NCBI RefSeq assembly: GCF_009826935.1
Contig: NZ_WUMN01000007.1
Coordinates: 124,001 to 188,000, forward strand
DNA: 64,000 bases
DNA from: Flavobacterium sp. Sd200
GTDB taxonomy: Bacteria > Bacteroidota > Bacteroidia > Flavobacteriales > Flavobacteriaceae
Direction: 5' to 3'
Both the position numbers and the translations under genes were made by a program. Below are positions 44,073 to 52,703 of this stretch, piece by piece (within the stretch, counting starts at the first letter, position 1; each line of letters begins with the position of its first letter). The notes beneath the pieces are model-generated. The model ran no database searches. It was not told the origin of the DNA and was given only the letters and a program-made list of their open reading frames with translations.

Positions 44073-44154
44073 GCGGGTGTGGTGAAATTGGTAGACACGC
44101 CAGACTTAGGATCTGGTGCCTCACGGTGTGAAGGTTCGAGTCCTTTCACCCGCA
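44073..44154 (+). tRNA. tRNA-Leu (anticodon UAG)
   Basis: The acceptor arm GCGGGTG pairs with CACCCGC. The anticodon loop CTTAGGA gives anticodon TAG, reading CUA/CUG codons. A variable arm (TGCCTCACGGTGTG region) marks it as a class II tRNA, and the T arm is GGTTCGAGTCC. CCA is not encoded. An accessory islet starts just beyond its 3' end. Confidence 0.96.
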
Positions 44155-44159
44155 CTTAA

Positions 44160-44192
44160 GGAGATACTATTAAACAGTATCTCCTTTTTTTT
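44160..44192 (+). terminator. Rho-independent terminator after tRNA-Leu
   Basis: GGAGATACT pairs perfectly with AGTATCTCC across ATTAAAC, followed by T8. Confidence 0.92.
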
Positions 44193-44339
44193 GACAATAA
44201 AAATTTATGGCACAAACAGTTACTGTTTAGTCATTTTAGTTCGATTTTTTTTCCTGTTTAAAATCCTTACAGTCGTAAGAACTATTTAAAGACCTTTGTT
44301 TATGGTGGTCTTATGTCATTTTCCCAAAGTTCGATTTCT

Positions 44340-44462
44340 CTATAGGGTTTCGGCGTTTTTTGCCCCTTCAGGTTTATTGTGATTTGTTGATATCAGATAA
44401 AGAAAGTCTAGTATAACCGCCGCTTTACCATCATCCACTTGGATACCACTTTTGGCTAACAT
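44340..44462 (-). CDS. Possible 40-residue helical protein of mobile-element type
   Basis: A 41-codon frame starts MLAKSGIQVDDGKAAVILD and continues FLYLISTNHNKPEGAKNAETL. The pattern of a short helix, a V-D-D turn and an I-L-D-F-L-Y helix resembles small proteins I recall from Bacteroidota integrated elements (function unknown). The frame continues upstream as ISVNRAIA without an ATG, and downstream past the TAG as RNRTLGK, so it may be a remnant. It is the only coding-like signal in the 560 bp between the tRNA terminator and the islet operon. Confidence 0.4.
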   Translation of the reverse strand: MLAKSGIQVDDGKAAVILDFLYLISTNHNKPEGAKNAETL

Positions 44463-44753
44463 AGCTATTGCCCTGTTAACTGAAATCTTTTTGTGGATAA
44501 ATTAATTACATTGACCCCTCTGCACCAATTTTAATTACGCTACTAATTAATTGTATACCAATATAAATAGTGTCAATTCTAAATCGGCAATAGAGGTCAA
44601 TCAAGTTCGGTTTATCCAGTTAACAGAAAAAACACTAAAAACTAAATATCGAAAGCATCATTTTGTCTGCATTTTGGAAAATATATGAAACAGTTTAGCT
44701 TGAAAATTATGTTGTATATTCTTGCTTCATTTGATCTGGTAATTTGCGTCAAT

Positions 44754-45857
44754 TTATAGTCCTGCCGATTGTGCTATCGCCGAAAAATTTGTTTTTAAAT
44801 GTCTTATGATTAGTTGAAAATGAGTGCCGGAGTTGACGTAAGCAGTCGGCTTTCCCTGAAATTGAACATTTGTCACATAAATGGATGACTTATGTAATGC
44901 AACCACCCGCCATTTGTCGTCAAGGACAGGTGAGCCTGACGATCCTCCTTCGGTATCCGTGAAATAACGAAGGTCGGTATCAGTCGAAGCGCTGACAAGG
45001 TTATTGCGAATACCGTATCGTTTGCTTCGCCCTCCCGGGTGCTGAATGATGTTAACCGGAACGGCAGTGCCATCGTAATTTACCATCTGAGGAGCTATTT
45101 GAAGCGGCTTGCGGCCGGAAGATGCTATACGCAATACTGCATAATCGAGTTCTTCGTTCCAAGCCTCAAGCCTTAATGCGCTGATTACATTATTTGCTGG
45201 GATTTCTTCATAATCGTAGTCTAAAATTACCTGAGTTTCACTTCCCTGAAGTCTAAGGTCGTCATCAGTAGCTTTTACCTCATTATCCTTGCGGGCATTC
45301 ACTACATGGTGGTTCGTGATGATTAAATCATCTGCAAGGAGCCAGCCCGTACCCAAGAAAAACATATCATTCCCATTAGGCAACTTGCGGGCCTGCCCGT
45401 TGAGATAGCTCTTAACTTTTAATTTGAATACAGAGCTCGCTGATTGAAATCCAGCTTCGATAAATCCAAAACCTACGGTATCGTCGGTATGGATGATCTG
45501 TTCTTTTGTTTCATGGAGATCGCTCAGTAGCAACTTTGGCGCGCCGACAGCTCTTCCGTTGACAAGATCAAGGATAGCTCGAACTTTTTGCTCTTGCTCT
45601 CCCGAACCAAACAAAAAAGGAAGGGCATTTTGAAGATAGGTTTGAAGCGGAACACTACCGTCCGAAAGTCGCTCGATATTGTTTAACCTACCGATATCAG
45701 TTGTCAATTGCGCATACGGTGCAGCCATCAACGGTACAATACTTTTAAACCGGTAGTCTATGAACTGCCACAATATGGCGCGGTTTGAAGCGACATCCAT
45801 GCCTGCATTCAACGCGTTAACCAGCGCTCTTTCTTCCTGATCAGTTAATAAAGCCAT
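44754..45857 (-). CDS. Trypsin-like serine protease with helical N-terminal adaptor
   Basis: A 367-residue protein with no signal peptide. Residues 1-105 are helical and resemble the effector-associated adaptor domains of bacterial conflict systems (ERLSDGSVPLQTYLQNALPF). Residues ~160-350 form a trypsin-like (Trypsin_2) domain with an intact triad by motif: His184 in TNHHVV, Asp238 in LDYAVLRI, and Ser307 in GGSSGSP. It is the last gene of the islet operon, and its ATG shares one base with the stop of the STAND gene (TAATG). It is probably a cytosolic effector protease released or activated by the neighbouring NTPases. Confidence 0.82.
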   Translation of the reverse strand: MALLTDQEERALVNALNAGMDVASNRAILWQFIDYRFKSIVPLMAAPYAQLTTDIGRLNNIERLSDGSVPLQTYLQNALPFLFGSGEQEQKVRAILDLVNGRAVGAPKLLLSDLHETKEQIIHTDDTVGFGFIEAGFQSASSVFKLKVKSYLNGQARKLPNGNDMFFLGTGWLLADDLIITNHHVVNARKDNEVKATDDDLRLQGSETQVILDYDYEEIPANNVISALRLEAWNEELDYAVLRIASSGRKPLQIAPQMVNYDGTAVPVNIIQHPGGRSKRYGIRNNLVSASTDTDLRYFTDTEGGSSGSPVLDDKWRVVALHKSSIYVTNVQFQGKPTAYVNSGTHFQLIIRHLKTNFSAIAQSAGL

Positions 45858-48544
45858 TACACATATGATTCAAAGGTTAGATTATCACCTTCATTCTCCC
45901 AATCATTCCTGTATTCGTTTAAACCACGCAAATTTTCCGTGGTAAGCAAATTTATCATCTCATCTCTGGTAAAGTCGGATCGATGGTTTGGAAAATCAGA
46001 AGCTATAGCGGGATACTCGTCGCGTAAAAGGAAAAAAGCCAGCTGCAATACGAAAAACACATCTCGGGAGATGTCAGCCTTTGCCCCATCACAAAGCGTC
46101 TTTAACCTGCTCATAAACTTATTGATGGAAATCACTTTTATGGAATAGAATTGCTCGATGAGGATGCGATGACTTAAAATTTGAATTTCTGGTATCGGAT
46201 TAACTGCCTTTTGCACTGATTCCGCGGCCATGCCTAAGTAATCAGCAGCCAAAACCGGATTATCACTGAGCAATGCGAGTTGCGCCTGAAGCCAGAGTAA
46301 TTCAGCTAACCGCCCTCTATTGGCCGATCCTGATACAGTGTTAATACCTTGTTCCAGAACAGCTGCAGCGTGAGAAGTGTCATTATTTAGCATGTAGGCT
46401 TTAGCCTCGAGTGCAAAAACAGGACTGTCAGTTGACCGATCTGTTCTCTCCTGAAGCAGAAATAATGCACCCTTTACATCAAGTTCAGTTAACGCTCTTT
46501 TCACTTTTCGTGTTACATTTCTTTCCCAGTCATTTAGATCGGCACTTCTAAAAATATCTCTTGACACTTCAAGGTTAAGACGGGATGATAGCCAAACTTT
46601 TATCCTGTCGCTGTATTCATCAAGATTTTCAAAAATGGATTGCTCAATACCCGGCACCCATCTATTATCCAAAAGGTAAAAATCATCCTTGTCTAAAATC
46701 AGGCGATGGTATATTTCCTCTGCCCGGTTAGCAGTCCCCTCTTTTCTTTCATAAAACCAAACAGCTTCTTCATTGATTCTTTTAACTTCAGCAAATTTAT
46801 CCTGCTTGAGCAAACGAATCATAGCCCGCCGAATTTCCGGCCGGTACTCCAGCACACCAGACTCACTTGTTCTTACCAACGAATGTTCCCTTCTGAGTTC
46901 TTCAAAAAGGTTAACAGCTTCTTCAAGGTTATCGATTTGCAATCCGCAAACCGGCGCTAATACAGCCAATATGATTTCAGGACTCGTTTTCCTAAGAACC
47001 ATGCCGGGGTGTGCCAATTTCCGAACGTCATCGTCGTGGATATGGTTCAATAGCCGCTGGTATAACTGCCCCTGGATAAGCTCTTCATCAAGTTGAAAAA
47101 ACAGCCACTTCGTGGTGTTTAAATTTTCAATGCCCTTTTTTCCGATGGCATTAGATTCAGCGGCAGCAAGATTAGCAGCAAGTCGTAATGACAGCGGATT
47201 GCCTCCGATTTGTTTGGCAATTATATGTGCAATGGAATTATCTTGTACGCCAAGACGTTTGAGCAGCGAAACGCTGTCCTCTTCACTGAGCTGTTCAAGG
47301 CTTAACTCGTTCGTCAGCATCGTTGAGATGCGAGAATCAATTATTGGCGAACGTCCGGCAATTATCACCCGGAAATTAGGAAATTCAGAATACACAATAT
47401 CGAGCATGCGCCAAAACCCCTGCAAGCTTTCCCTGTCACGAAACTGAACTTCTTCGAACGTATCGAAAACGACAATGACTGGGAGCATACTGCCGTTCTT
47501 TAGTGAAATGTCGGACAGCAATTTGCCAAATTCCCTATACAATTGATAGTCGTTATCGTGATATCTGTCAATGCGTTCAGAACGGGTGTTGGCGCTTACC
47601 GACCGGATGTTCAAATCATCTTTCCCTTTCCGAAAATCTCGGACGAAAGAATTAAAATAATCAATTCTTGATTCATGCTGCGGCAATTGCAATCTAAGTT
47701 GAGCTGCGATTTCAACAAGGATGGTAAAGGGGCTTTCAATTCGTAATGTCGATTGGTCGAATGGAAGGTAAGCAAAAGGTGGTCTTTTATCTTTCTTTTG
47801 TTGTGCACACTCCCATAAAATGCGTCCAACTAACGCCGATTTGCCTATACCTCCCGGGCCGTTGATTGCCATGATCAGCTTTTTTTCCTTAAATAACCAG
47901 TTGTAAACTTTCTGGCTCATTTCCGAGATACCCGAACGTGCATTGAGTTCAATATGGTTTCTCAACTCGGCCATTTCGTTGACACGCCCCGTGAAGTTGG
48001 AAATAAGCAAATGTTCGAAGTTGGAAAGAATACCCTTTTCGGTTAGCAAAATATTGACGTCGACTTCTGATGGTAATTGCTTATTATTGCCAGCGAACCA
48101 TGATATAATCTGAGAAAGATTTGTCAGTTCTTTAAAACCCATACCATCAATCGGGCTGGTAACTCCTGACACTAAAAATTCTTCCCACATTTTTTGCAAA
48201 TCTGTTTGAGGACGATTGGGATTTGCTTTGAGGGCGACCTGCATTTCGCTTTTGGAAGCAAACTCTTCAATTTTTTTCTGCCTGATATCCGACTTCAAAG
48301 TAAAAAGCCCCTCAGATAGCCCACCTGCAAGGCTTGTAATGTAATCAAACAATAGCACTCGCGGCGTTTGGTGAGAAAAAGACGCGTCCAGTGGAAATAA
48401 AAGCTCCGGCACGAAACAATGAAGCACTGAAGCGGCCTTGAGATAAGAGTCAAGCTGCATTTTGGAAAAGGAGTCTTCCAACGCTGGAGACTCGTTTAGT
48501 TTAAGCTGATACTTCTCCAGTATTTCTGATGTGATATCTTTCAT
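45857..48544 (-). CDS. STAND-type NTPase with helical-repeat C terminus
   Basis: An 895-residue signalling NTPase. An N-terminal helical region (1-180) is followed by a linker with FTGRVNEMAEL, then the NTPase: P-loop GPGGIGKS (229-236), Walker B VIVVFDTFEE (Asp361), the GRS sensor near 397-399, and the GGNPLSLRLA motif at 448-457 that marks STAND proteins. The C-terminal ~350 residues are helical and TPR-like (repeated A-x-A-x-L-L/W patterns), the usual ligand sensor. It is tightly coupled to both neighbours (4 nt upstream, TAATG downstream). The likely role is sensing and switching by oligomerisation. Confidence 0.85.
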   Translation of the reverse strand: MKDITSEILEKYQLKLNESPALEDSFSKMQLDSYLKAASVLHCFVPELLFPLDASFSHQTPRVLLFDYITSLAGGLSEGLFTLKSDIRQKKIEEFASKSEMQVALKANPNRPQTDLQKMWEEFLVSGVTSPIDGMGFKELTNLSQIISWFAGNNKQLPSEVDVNILLTEKGILSNFEHLLISNFTGRVNEMAELRNHIELNARSGISEMSQKVYNWLFKEKKLIMAINGPGGIGKSALVGRILWECAQQKKDKRPPFAYLPFDQSTLRIESPFTILVEIAAQLRLQLPQHESRIDYFNSFVRDFRKGKDDLNIRSVSANTRSERIDRYHDNDYQLYREFGKLLSDISLKNGSMLPVIVVFDTFEEVQFRDRESLQGFWRMLDIVYSEFPNFRVIIAGRSPIIDSRISTMLTNELSLEQLSEEDSVSLLKRLGVQDNSIAHIIAKQIGGNPLSLRLAANLAAAESNAIGKKGIENLNTTKWLFFQLDEELIQGQLYQRLLNHIHDDDVRKLAHPGMVLRKTSPEIILAVLAPVCGLQIDNLEEAVNLFEELRREHSLVRTSESGVLEYRPEIRRAMIRLLKQDKFAEVKRINEEAVWFYERKEGTANRAEEIYHRLILDKDDFYLLDNRWVPGIEQSIFENLDEYSDRIKVWLSSRLNLEVSRDIFRSADLNDWERNVTRKVKRALTELDVKGALFLLQERTDRSTDSPVFALEAKAYMLNNDTSHAAAVLEQGINTVSGSANRGRLAELLWLQAQLALLSDNPVLAADYLGMAAESVQKAVNPIPEIQILSHRILIEQFYSIKVISINKFMSRLKTLCDGAKADISRDVFFVLQLAFFLLRDEYPAIASDFPNHRSDFTRDEMINLLTTENLRGLNEYRNDWENEGDNLTFESYV

Positions 48545-48548
48545 AAAC

Positions 48549-49736
48549 TTAATTGTTAAACGACTCGTTTAATTTCTCCAGCCTGTTTTTTAATTCTGCT
48601 TGCCGTTCGCTTCCGTTAGGCAATCCTATTAACATCGCCAATAACATACGTTCAAAATCAACCTCCTCTTTTTGAGCCAATGTTATATTCAACTCATTAA
48701 CCGCCAAAAGTAAACAGCGGAGCCGCTGGTTGAGTTCAAACATTTTTTCCGGGCCATTTGGCAGAGCTGAGATAATCTCAGAGCGTATTTTATCAATGTT
48801 GACGGGACGCACAGACCTCGCTGATATTTCAGTTATCGTGTATTCGATATCAGCTACCGTACAGTGATTTACGATTTCAGTCGATATCTTTCCAGGATCA
48901 ACGGTCAACTGACCGGCATCGAAACCGATAAGGATAAGCCGGCATTTTTGCGCAAATGCGCCTGTGGTTATCCTGTCCGACAATTCAATCAGGAAACTTT
49001 TGGTATCGGGACGCAGCTGTTTCCCTTGAAAATTATCAAGTACAAACCAATGTTGACCGGGGATTTGTACTGCTTCGTTTAATACCCAAACAGCCAATTG
49101 CCTGACATACAGCTTCATATTCGTTTCAGCTGGAGGCATAGATGTTACCGCTTTGCCCAGGGAGTAAACCATATCCTTTGCCAGTTCCTGGGGGCCGGTT
49201 TGCAAGCCAAGCTCTGGGTCGAACACAATCCGATAGGTAATAATTGAAGCTTTTACATTTGAAAAATGGTCTATGTAATTGGTCGAATATGATTTACCCA
49301 ATTTTGACCCACCTGTCACAATTAAGATGGGCTGTACATTGGCCGCAGGAGTCGCTAAGGATAGCAAAGCCCTGCGCAGGTTTAGGCGGTTGACAAAAAG
49401 CGTACTGTTGTTGATCACAGTTAACTGGAGCGGATCAATTGCGGCCGGAGGTTGCGATTTTGATCTTTCCCATATTTCAATGATTTTACCATCGATAACT
49501 CTCAGTTGGAAATTATCGATTAGTCGTTCCATCCAAGTTGGCTGATTTGTCCAGCCATTGATAATACATAGACGCACCGCGTCTTTTGCCAGTTCCCGTG
49601 GCGTGTCACCCGTCAAGTCTTCCGCAAACGAAGTACCTATGAATGCCGTCACTAGTGACAGGCGCGGTCGGTCAGTTTGAGCGACTTGGTTAGTGAGCGC
49701 CTCAATAACGTATTCTTTATCGTCTTCTGAAAACAT
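48549..49736 (-). CDS. P-loop ATPase with N-terminal adaptor-like domain
   Basis: A 395-residue protein. Residues 1-80 (FSEDDKEYVIEALTNQVAQ, then GDTPRELAKDAVRLCIINGW) look like an effector-associated adaptor. An AAA/STAND-like core follows with Walker A GGSKLGKS (142-149) and a Walker B-like HWFVLDNF (Asp234). No GxP winged-helix motif or repeat sensor is seen, so it is shorter than a full STAND protein. It lies between the PLD-like gene (12 nt) and the large STAND gene (4 nt). It may be an accessory or adaptor NTPase; the family name is uncertain. Confidence 0.7.
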   Translation of the reverse strand: MFSEDDKEYVIEALTNQVAQTDRPRLSLVTAFIGTSFAEDLTGDTPRELAKDAVRLCIINGWTNQPTWMERLIDNFQLRVIDGKIIEIWERSKSQPPAAIDPLQLTVINNSTLFVNRLNLRRALLSLATPAANVQPILIVTGGSKLGKSYSTNYIDHFSNVKASIITYRIVFDPELGLQTGPQELAKDMVYSLGKAVTSMPPAETNMKLYVRQLAVWVLNEAVQIPGQHWFVLDNFQGKQLRPDTKSFLIELSDRITTGAFAQKCRLILIGFDAGQLTVDPGKISTEIVNHCTVADIEYTITEISARSVRPVNIDKIRSEIISALPNGPEKMFELNQRLRCLLLAVNELNITLAQKEEVDFERMLLAMLIGLPNGSERQAELKNRLEKLNESFNN

Positions 49737-49748
49737 ATATATATTAAA

Positions 49749-51254
49749 TTAATCACCATACCATTCTCCCCACGAAACCTTGACCATACCTGGTGGCACT
49801 GGCGCATTTTCTTGGGCAATGACCGGAGTAACGGTATTTTTTTTACTTATTTCTTTAGTCAAGTTGTTCCAGTCGAACATAAATACTTCGTTATAATAGG
49901 CTGCTATTTCTTCTGAGAAAAACACCAGGCTGGTGTCTCTGTTATACTGAGTACCGTCAGATGACCAATTATTACTGCCCACTACAGCTATTTTCCCGTC
50001 AATAAGAATCCCTTTATTATGAAGCTTACTGCTCTGCTGGTGAAACATGGCTCGTTTCCAGTTACGTGTTCCAATCAATAGCTCGGAGTGCGCCGCATCC
50101 TGGTTTGTGCCCACAATAATTTTAACGTCCAGTCCCTCCGCCATTTTCTTGGAAAGCGCTTCGATAATTTTGTCAAAAGTGGCGGTTGATGGCTGCCTGA
50201 TATAAGAAAATTGCAAATAAATTTTTTCTTCTGCCGCTTCGATAAGTTTCAGTATTTCTACCGCGTAGTTGTCCGGACTCATTAATGGTTTTACTTTTGT
50301 AGGTTTGCCGGTAAATCTTGTTGGTTCAAAAGGATGCGGTTGTAGTATAACCGCTTCCTGCAATAAGTCTTCAGGAACCAGCAGATCGGGCATCAACGGG
50401 TCAAACTCTGGGGTTTGAACTGATTTCGCCTGCTCCATGTCATACAGGATAAATTTTTCGTACATCTCTGCCAATGGCTTATCGTTGATAACGACATGCC
50501 ATTCCCGGTTACCCAGCTTATATAGCGTTTGTTCATTGCCCGGAGCGATTTCCGGTTGGCTGTTAGGGCTCCAGTTTCCGCTTGAGAGCCAAAAGGACTC
50601 CGAATCCCTGACGGCAACTTTAGTATGATAAGAGTTATTAAATATCCGGTTAGGCCCGGAAACAGATGCTTTGACAAATTCGAGTTTATTGCCAAAGCTT
50701 TTTGTTAGCATTGCCTCCGCATTGAGGTCATTTTTGTCAACCTGCAGAATCATCCTGAGTGATACGTCGCCTTTGTCACCAATTCCATTGACGGTATCTT
50801 TGATATGATTCGCATAGAATTCATACATCGCAACGGTCAAGGTTTTTTTAGCGCCTTCTAAAAATGGTTTTAATATTGACCAGCCGGCATCCGGCCCAAC
50901 GTGACAATTAATGTCTGATACGTTCATTTCGACGAGTGCAACTCTTGCTGGGTCAGGTGCCTTATAATGTATAGCCGGAGCAGCTTCCGGTAATAAACCT
51001 TCCCAGGCTGATAAGGGAAGCACACCGAAAGTTAATTCTAAAGGCGATGCAGGTAAGGTTTCAACCGGCCATCCATCCAAGCTGTTAGGGTAGTTTTCGG
51101 CGGCGCTATCCCCTTCTAATACCAAGATGATTACCGGAAGGGTTTCATTTACCGTACTGAAGCCTGGGCGCACGCCAAACACTCCTGGTAATGCGTAAAG
51201 TTCTTCGTGACTCTTAATTACTTCGATAACCTGGGCAAAATGGTTGGTCTCCAT
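49749..51254 (-). CDS. Phospholipase D-like protein with two HKD motifs
   Basis: A 501-residue protein with two complete HxKx4D motifs (His210-Lys212-Asp217 in HTKVAVRD, and His412-Lys414-Asp419 in HNKGILID, each followed by a G-x-x-N-W-S block). It should therefore be an active monomeric phosphodiesterase: nuclease, phospholipase or transferase. The first ~100 residues form a separate alpha/beta region (YALPGVFGVRPGF, then LDGWPVETLPASPLEL). There is no signal peptide, so the target is inside the cell. Position within the islet operon suggests an effector. Confidence 0.88.
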   Translation of the reverse strand: METNHFAQVIEVIKSHEELYALPGVFGVRPGFSTVNETLPVIILVLEGDSAAENYPNSLDGWPVETLPASPLELTFGVLPLSAWEGLLPEAAPAIHYKAPDPARVALVEMNVSDINCHVGPDAGWSILKPFLEGAKKTLTVAMYEFYANHIKDTVNGIGDKGDVSLRMILQVDKNDLNAEAMLTKSFGNKLEFVKASVSGPNRIFNNSYHTKVAVRDSESFWLSSGNWSPNSQPEIAPGNEQTLYKLGNREWHVVINDKPLAEMYEKFILYDMEQAKSVQTPEFDPLMPDLLVPEDLLQEAVILQPHPFEPTRFTGKPTKVKPLMSPDNYAVEILKLIEAAEEKIYLQFSYIRQPSTATFDKIIEALSKKMAEGLDVKIIVGTNQDAAHSELLIGTRNWKRAMFHQQSSKLHNKGILIDGKIAVVGSNNWSSDGTQYNRDTSLVFFSEEIAAYYNEVFMFDWNNLTKEISKKNTVTPVIAQENAPVPPGMVKVSWGEWYGD

Positions 51255-51265
51255 GATTTATGAAA

Positions 51266-52213
51266 TTAATTGTTTAGTTTCCAGTTTTCAAGATTAGCAA
51301 ATACCTGCGACGAAATCCTTGTTCCTGAGTTCGCCGTATTGCCTCCGTAGGTATGTATTGCCACTGCCTTCCTTTCATTTTCATGTAGTATGTACACTGG
51401 CGCTCCGCTTTGTCCCCCTGACGTATCAGCTGCATAATAAACCTTGTCTGGGTTGACACTACCGATTTTTCGAAAATCATACCACATTGTCCCCGCAGGT
51501 TTATCACTGGGATAACCCTCAATATTGGCGACGGAACGTAGAAGTTCCTCATCTGAATAAACGCCATACCACATAAATCCTAGGTCAGCTTCAAAGCTGG
51601 CTGGCAAGACAATAGCTCCATAATCATAATTTTCCAGTCCTTTTTCGCCCCAACCCTTTACAGACCAAAATTTGGTAGCTGTCATACCACCAAAAGGAAG
51701 GGTCTTGCCGTTTCGTCCGGGCATTACCTGAATTTTTTTTACCCATCCATCCCTATCAGGTATGCCGCTGTTTTTGATATATACGCAATGCCCTGCAGTA
51801 ACCAAGGTAGTTGGACTAATGAACCAGCCTGTACCGATATATAAGGTATTGTCCGCAGCGGTGATCAGCAAAGATGCTATTACCCGGAAAGGAAATTTTT
51901 CGGTTTGAGTGACTTGCACGCGTTCGTCTGTACCGATTATGGTTTCTCTTATCGGGCTTTGACCGAAAGAGGCAACTCCGATATCGGGCAGTCCTTCCAA
52001 ATCGGGAACTTGAAAGTTTGATTCGCCTTCAATGAGATTCTCTAACACAATTTTTGGAAATGATTCAAATTGCATATTGTCTTCGATTGGCCAAACTTCT
52101 CCGAGGCCGTGCGATCCTGGTGACTCTATCGGAATAATTGTCGCTTCGGTTGCCGGTTGATTTGAAATAGCAGTATGTAATCCATCAGGAATAATCGAAT
52201 CACTCATAATCAA
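51266..52213 (-). CDS. V8/glutamyl-endopeptidase-like serine protease
   Basis: A 315-residue S1B-like protease. The triad is complete by motif: His142 in VTAGHCVY, Asp197 in ENYDYGAIVLP, and Ser269 in SGGQSGAPVY, with the IHTYGG segment typical of V8 proteases near 286-291. Residues 1-100 are polar and low in structure and may be a pro-segment or docking arm. Unlike secreted V8 enzymes it has no signal peptide. The PLD-like gene starts 11 nt after it. It is the second protease in the same operon. Confidence 0.85.
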   Translation of the reverse strand: MIMSDSIIPDGLHTAISNQPATEATIIPIESPGSHGLGEVWPIEDNMQFESFPKIVLENLIEGESNFQVPDLEGLPDIGVASFGQSPIRETIIGTDERVQVTQTEKFPFRVIASLLITAADNTLYIGTGWFISPTTLVTAGHCVYIKNSGIPDRDGWVKKIQVMPGRNGKTLPFGGMTATKFWSVKGWGEKGLENYDYGAIVLPASFEADLGFMWYGVYSDEELLRSVANIEGYPSDKPAGTMWYDFRKIGSVNPDKVYYAADTSGGQSGAPVYILHENERKAVAIHTYGGNTANSGTRISSQVFANLENWKLNN

Positions 52214-52250
52214 TTATATAAAATTTAGGCGCATTACAACTAATAGAAAC

Positions 52251-52703
52251 TTATTTATCTAAAGGGACTAAGGCACTAATGAAACTGAAAATAATCAGAA
52301 TAATAGATGCCGCAGCCGAATCATAAATACCGGTAGCGATTGTTTCGGAAAGCGTCTCGCCAGTGGTGACATAGGCCCAAACCACGAACGCGATTGTCGA
52401 CAAAATCAAATGATTCCGTTTGGGCTTATTTTCGTCGGAAACCGAATTAAGGTAAAGTGGTGTGAGAACTAACCCGACAACGAATACGATCCAAGAAAAC
52501 ATCGATTGCAGCAAAGAACTTTTAATGGCATGCACAAGTCCGAACATCGTTAAATAACCTGCAATGACCTCGCTGGGAATTAACCGGGATACTTTATTGA
52601 GGTAGTCGGTAAAATTATTATTAGCCGGAGGATTAACTAGTGCATTTTCGGGTGTTGGCATGTTACTTAAAACCGCCTTTTGTTCGTAGTAAAGTCTCCC
52701 CAT
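52251..52703 (-). CDS. Small multi-pass membrane protein, first gene of islet operon
   Basis: A 150-residue protein with a polar N terminus (NPPANNNFTDYLNKVSRLIPSE) and about four hydrophobic segments (near 43-62, 67-85, 97-113 and 128-146). I know no family. It lies 37 nt ahead of the V8-like protease and is in the same orientation as the five genes that follow. In conflict operons such proteins can be membrane-disrupting effectors or membrane anchors; neither is shown here. An internal Met at residue 15 is an alternative start. Confidence 0.7.
   Translation of the reverse strand: MGRLYYEQKAVLSNMPTPENALVNPPANNNFTDYLNKVSRLIPSEVIAGYLTMFGLVHAIKSSLLQSMFSWIVFVVGLVLTPLYLNSVSDENKPKRNHLILSTIAFVVWAYVTTGETLSETIATGIYDSAAASIILIIFSFISALVPLDK

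Noticed and set aside
44754..52703. Prophage
   Set aside because: No capsid, tail, terminase, portal or integrase genes; all six proteins are enzymes, NTPases or a membrane protein in one operon.
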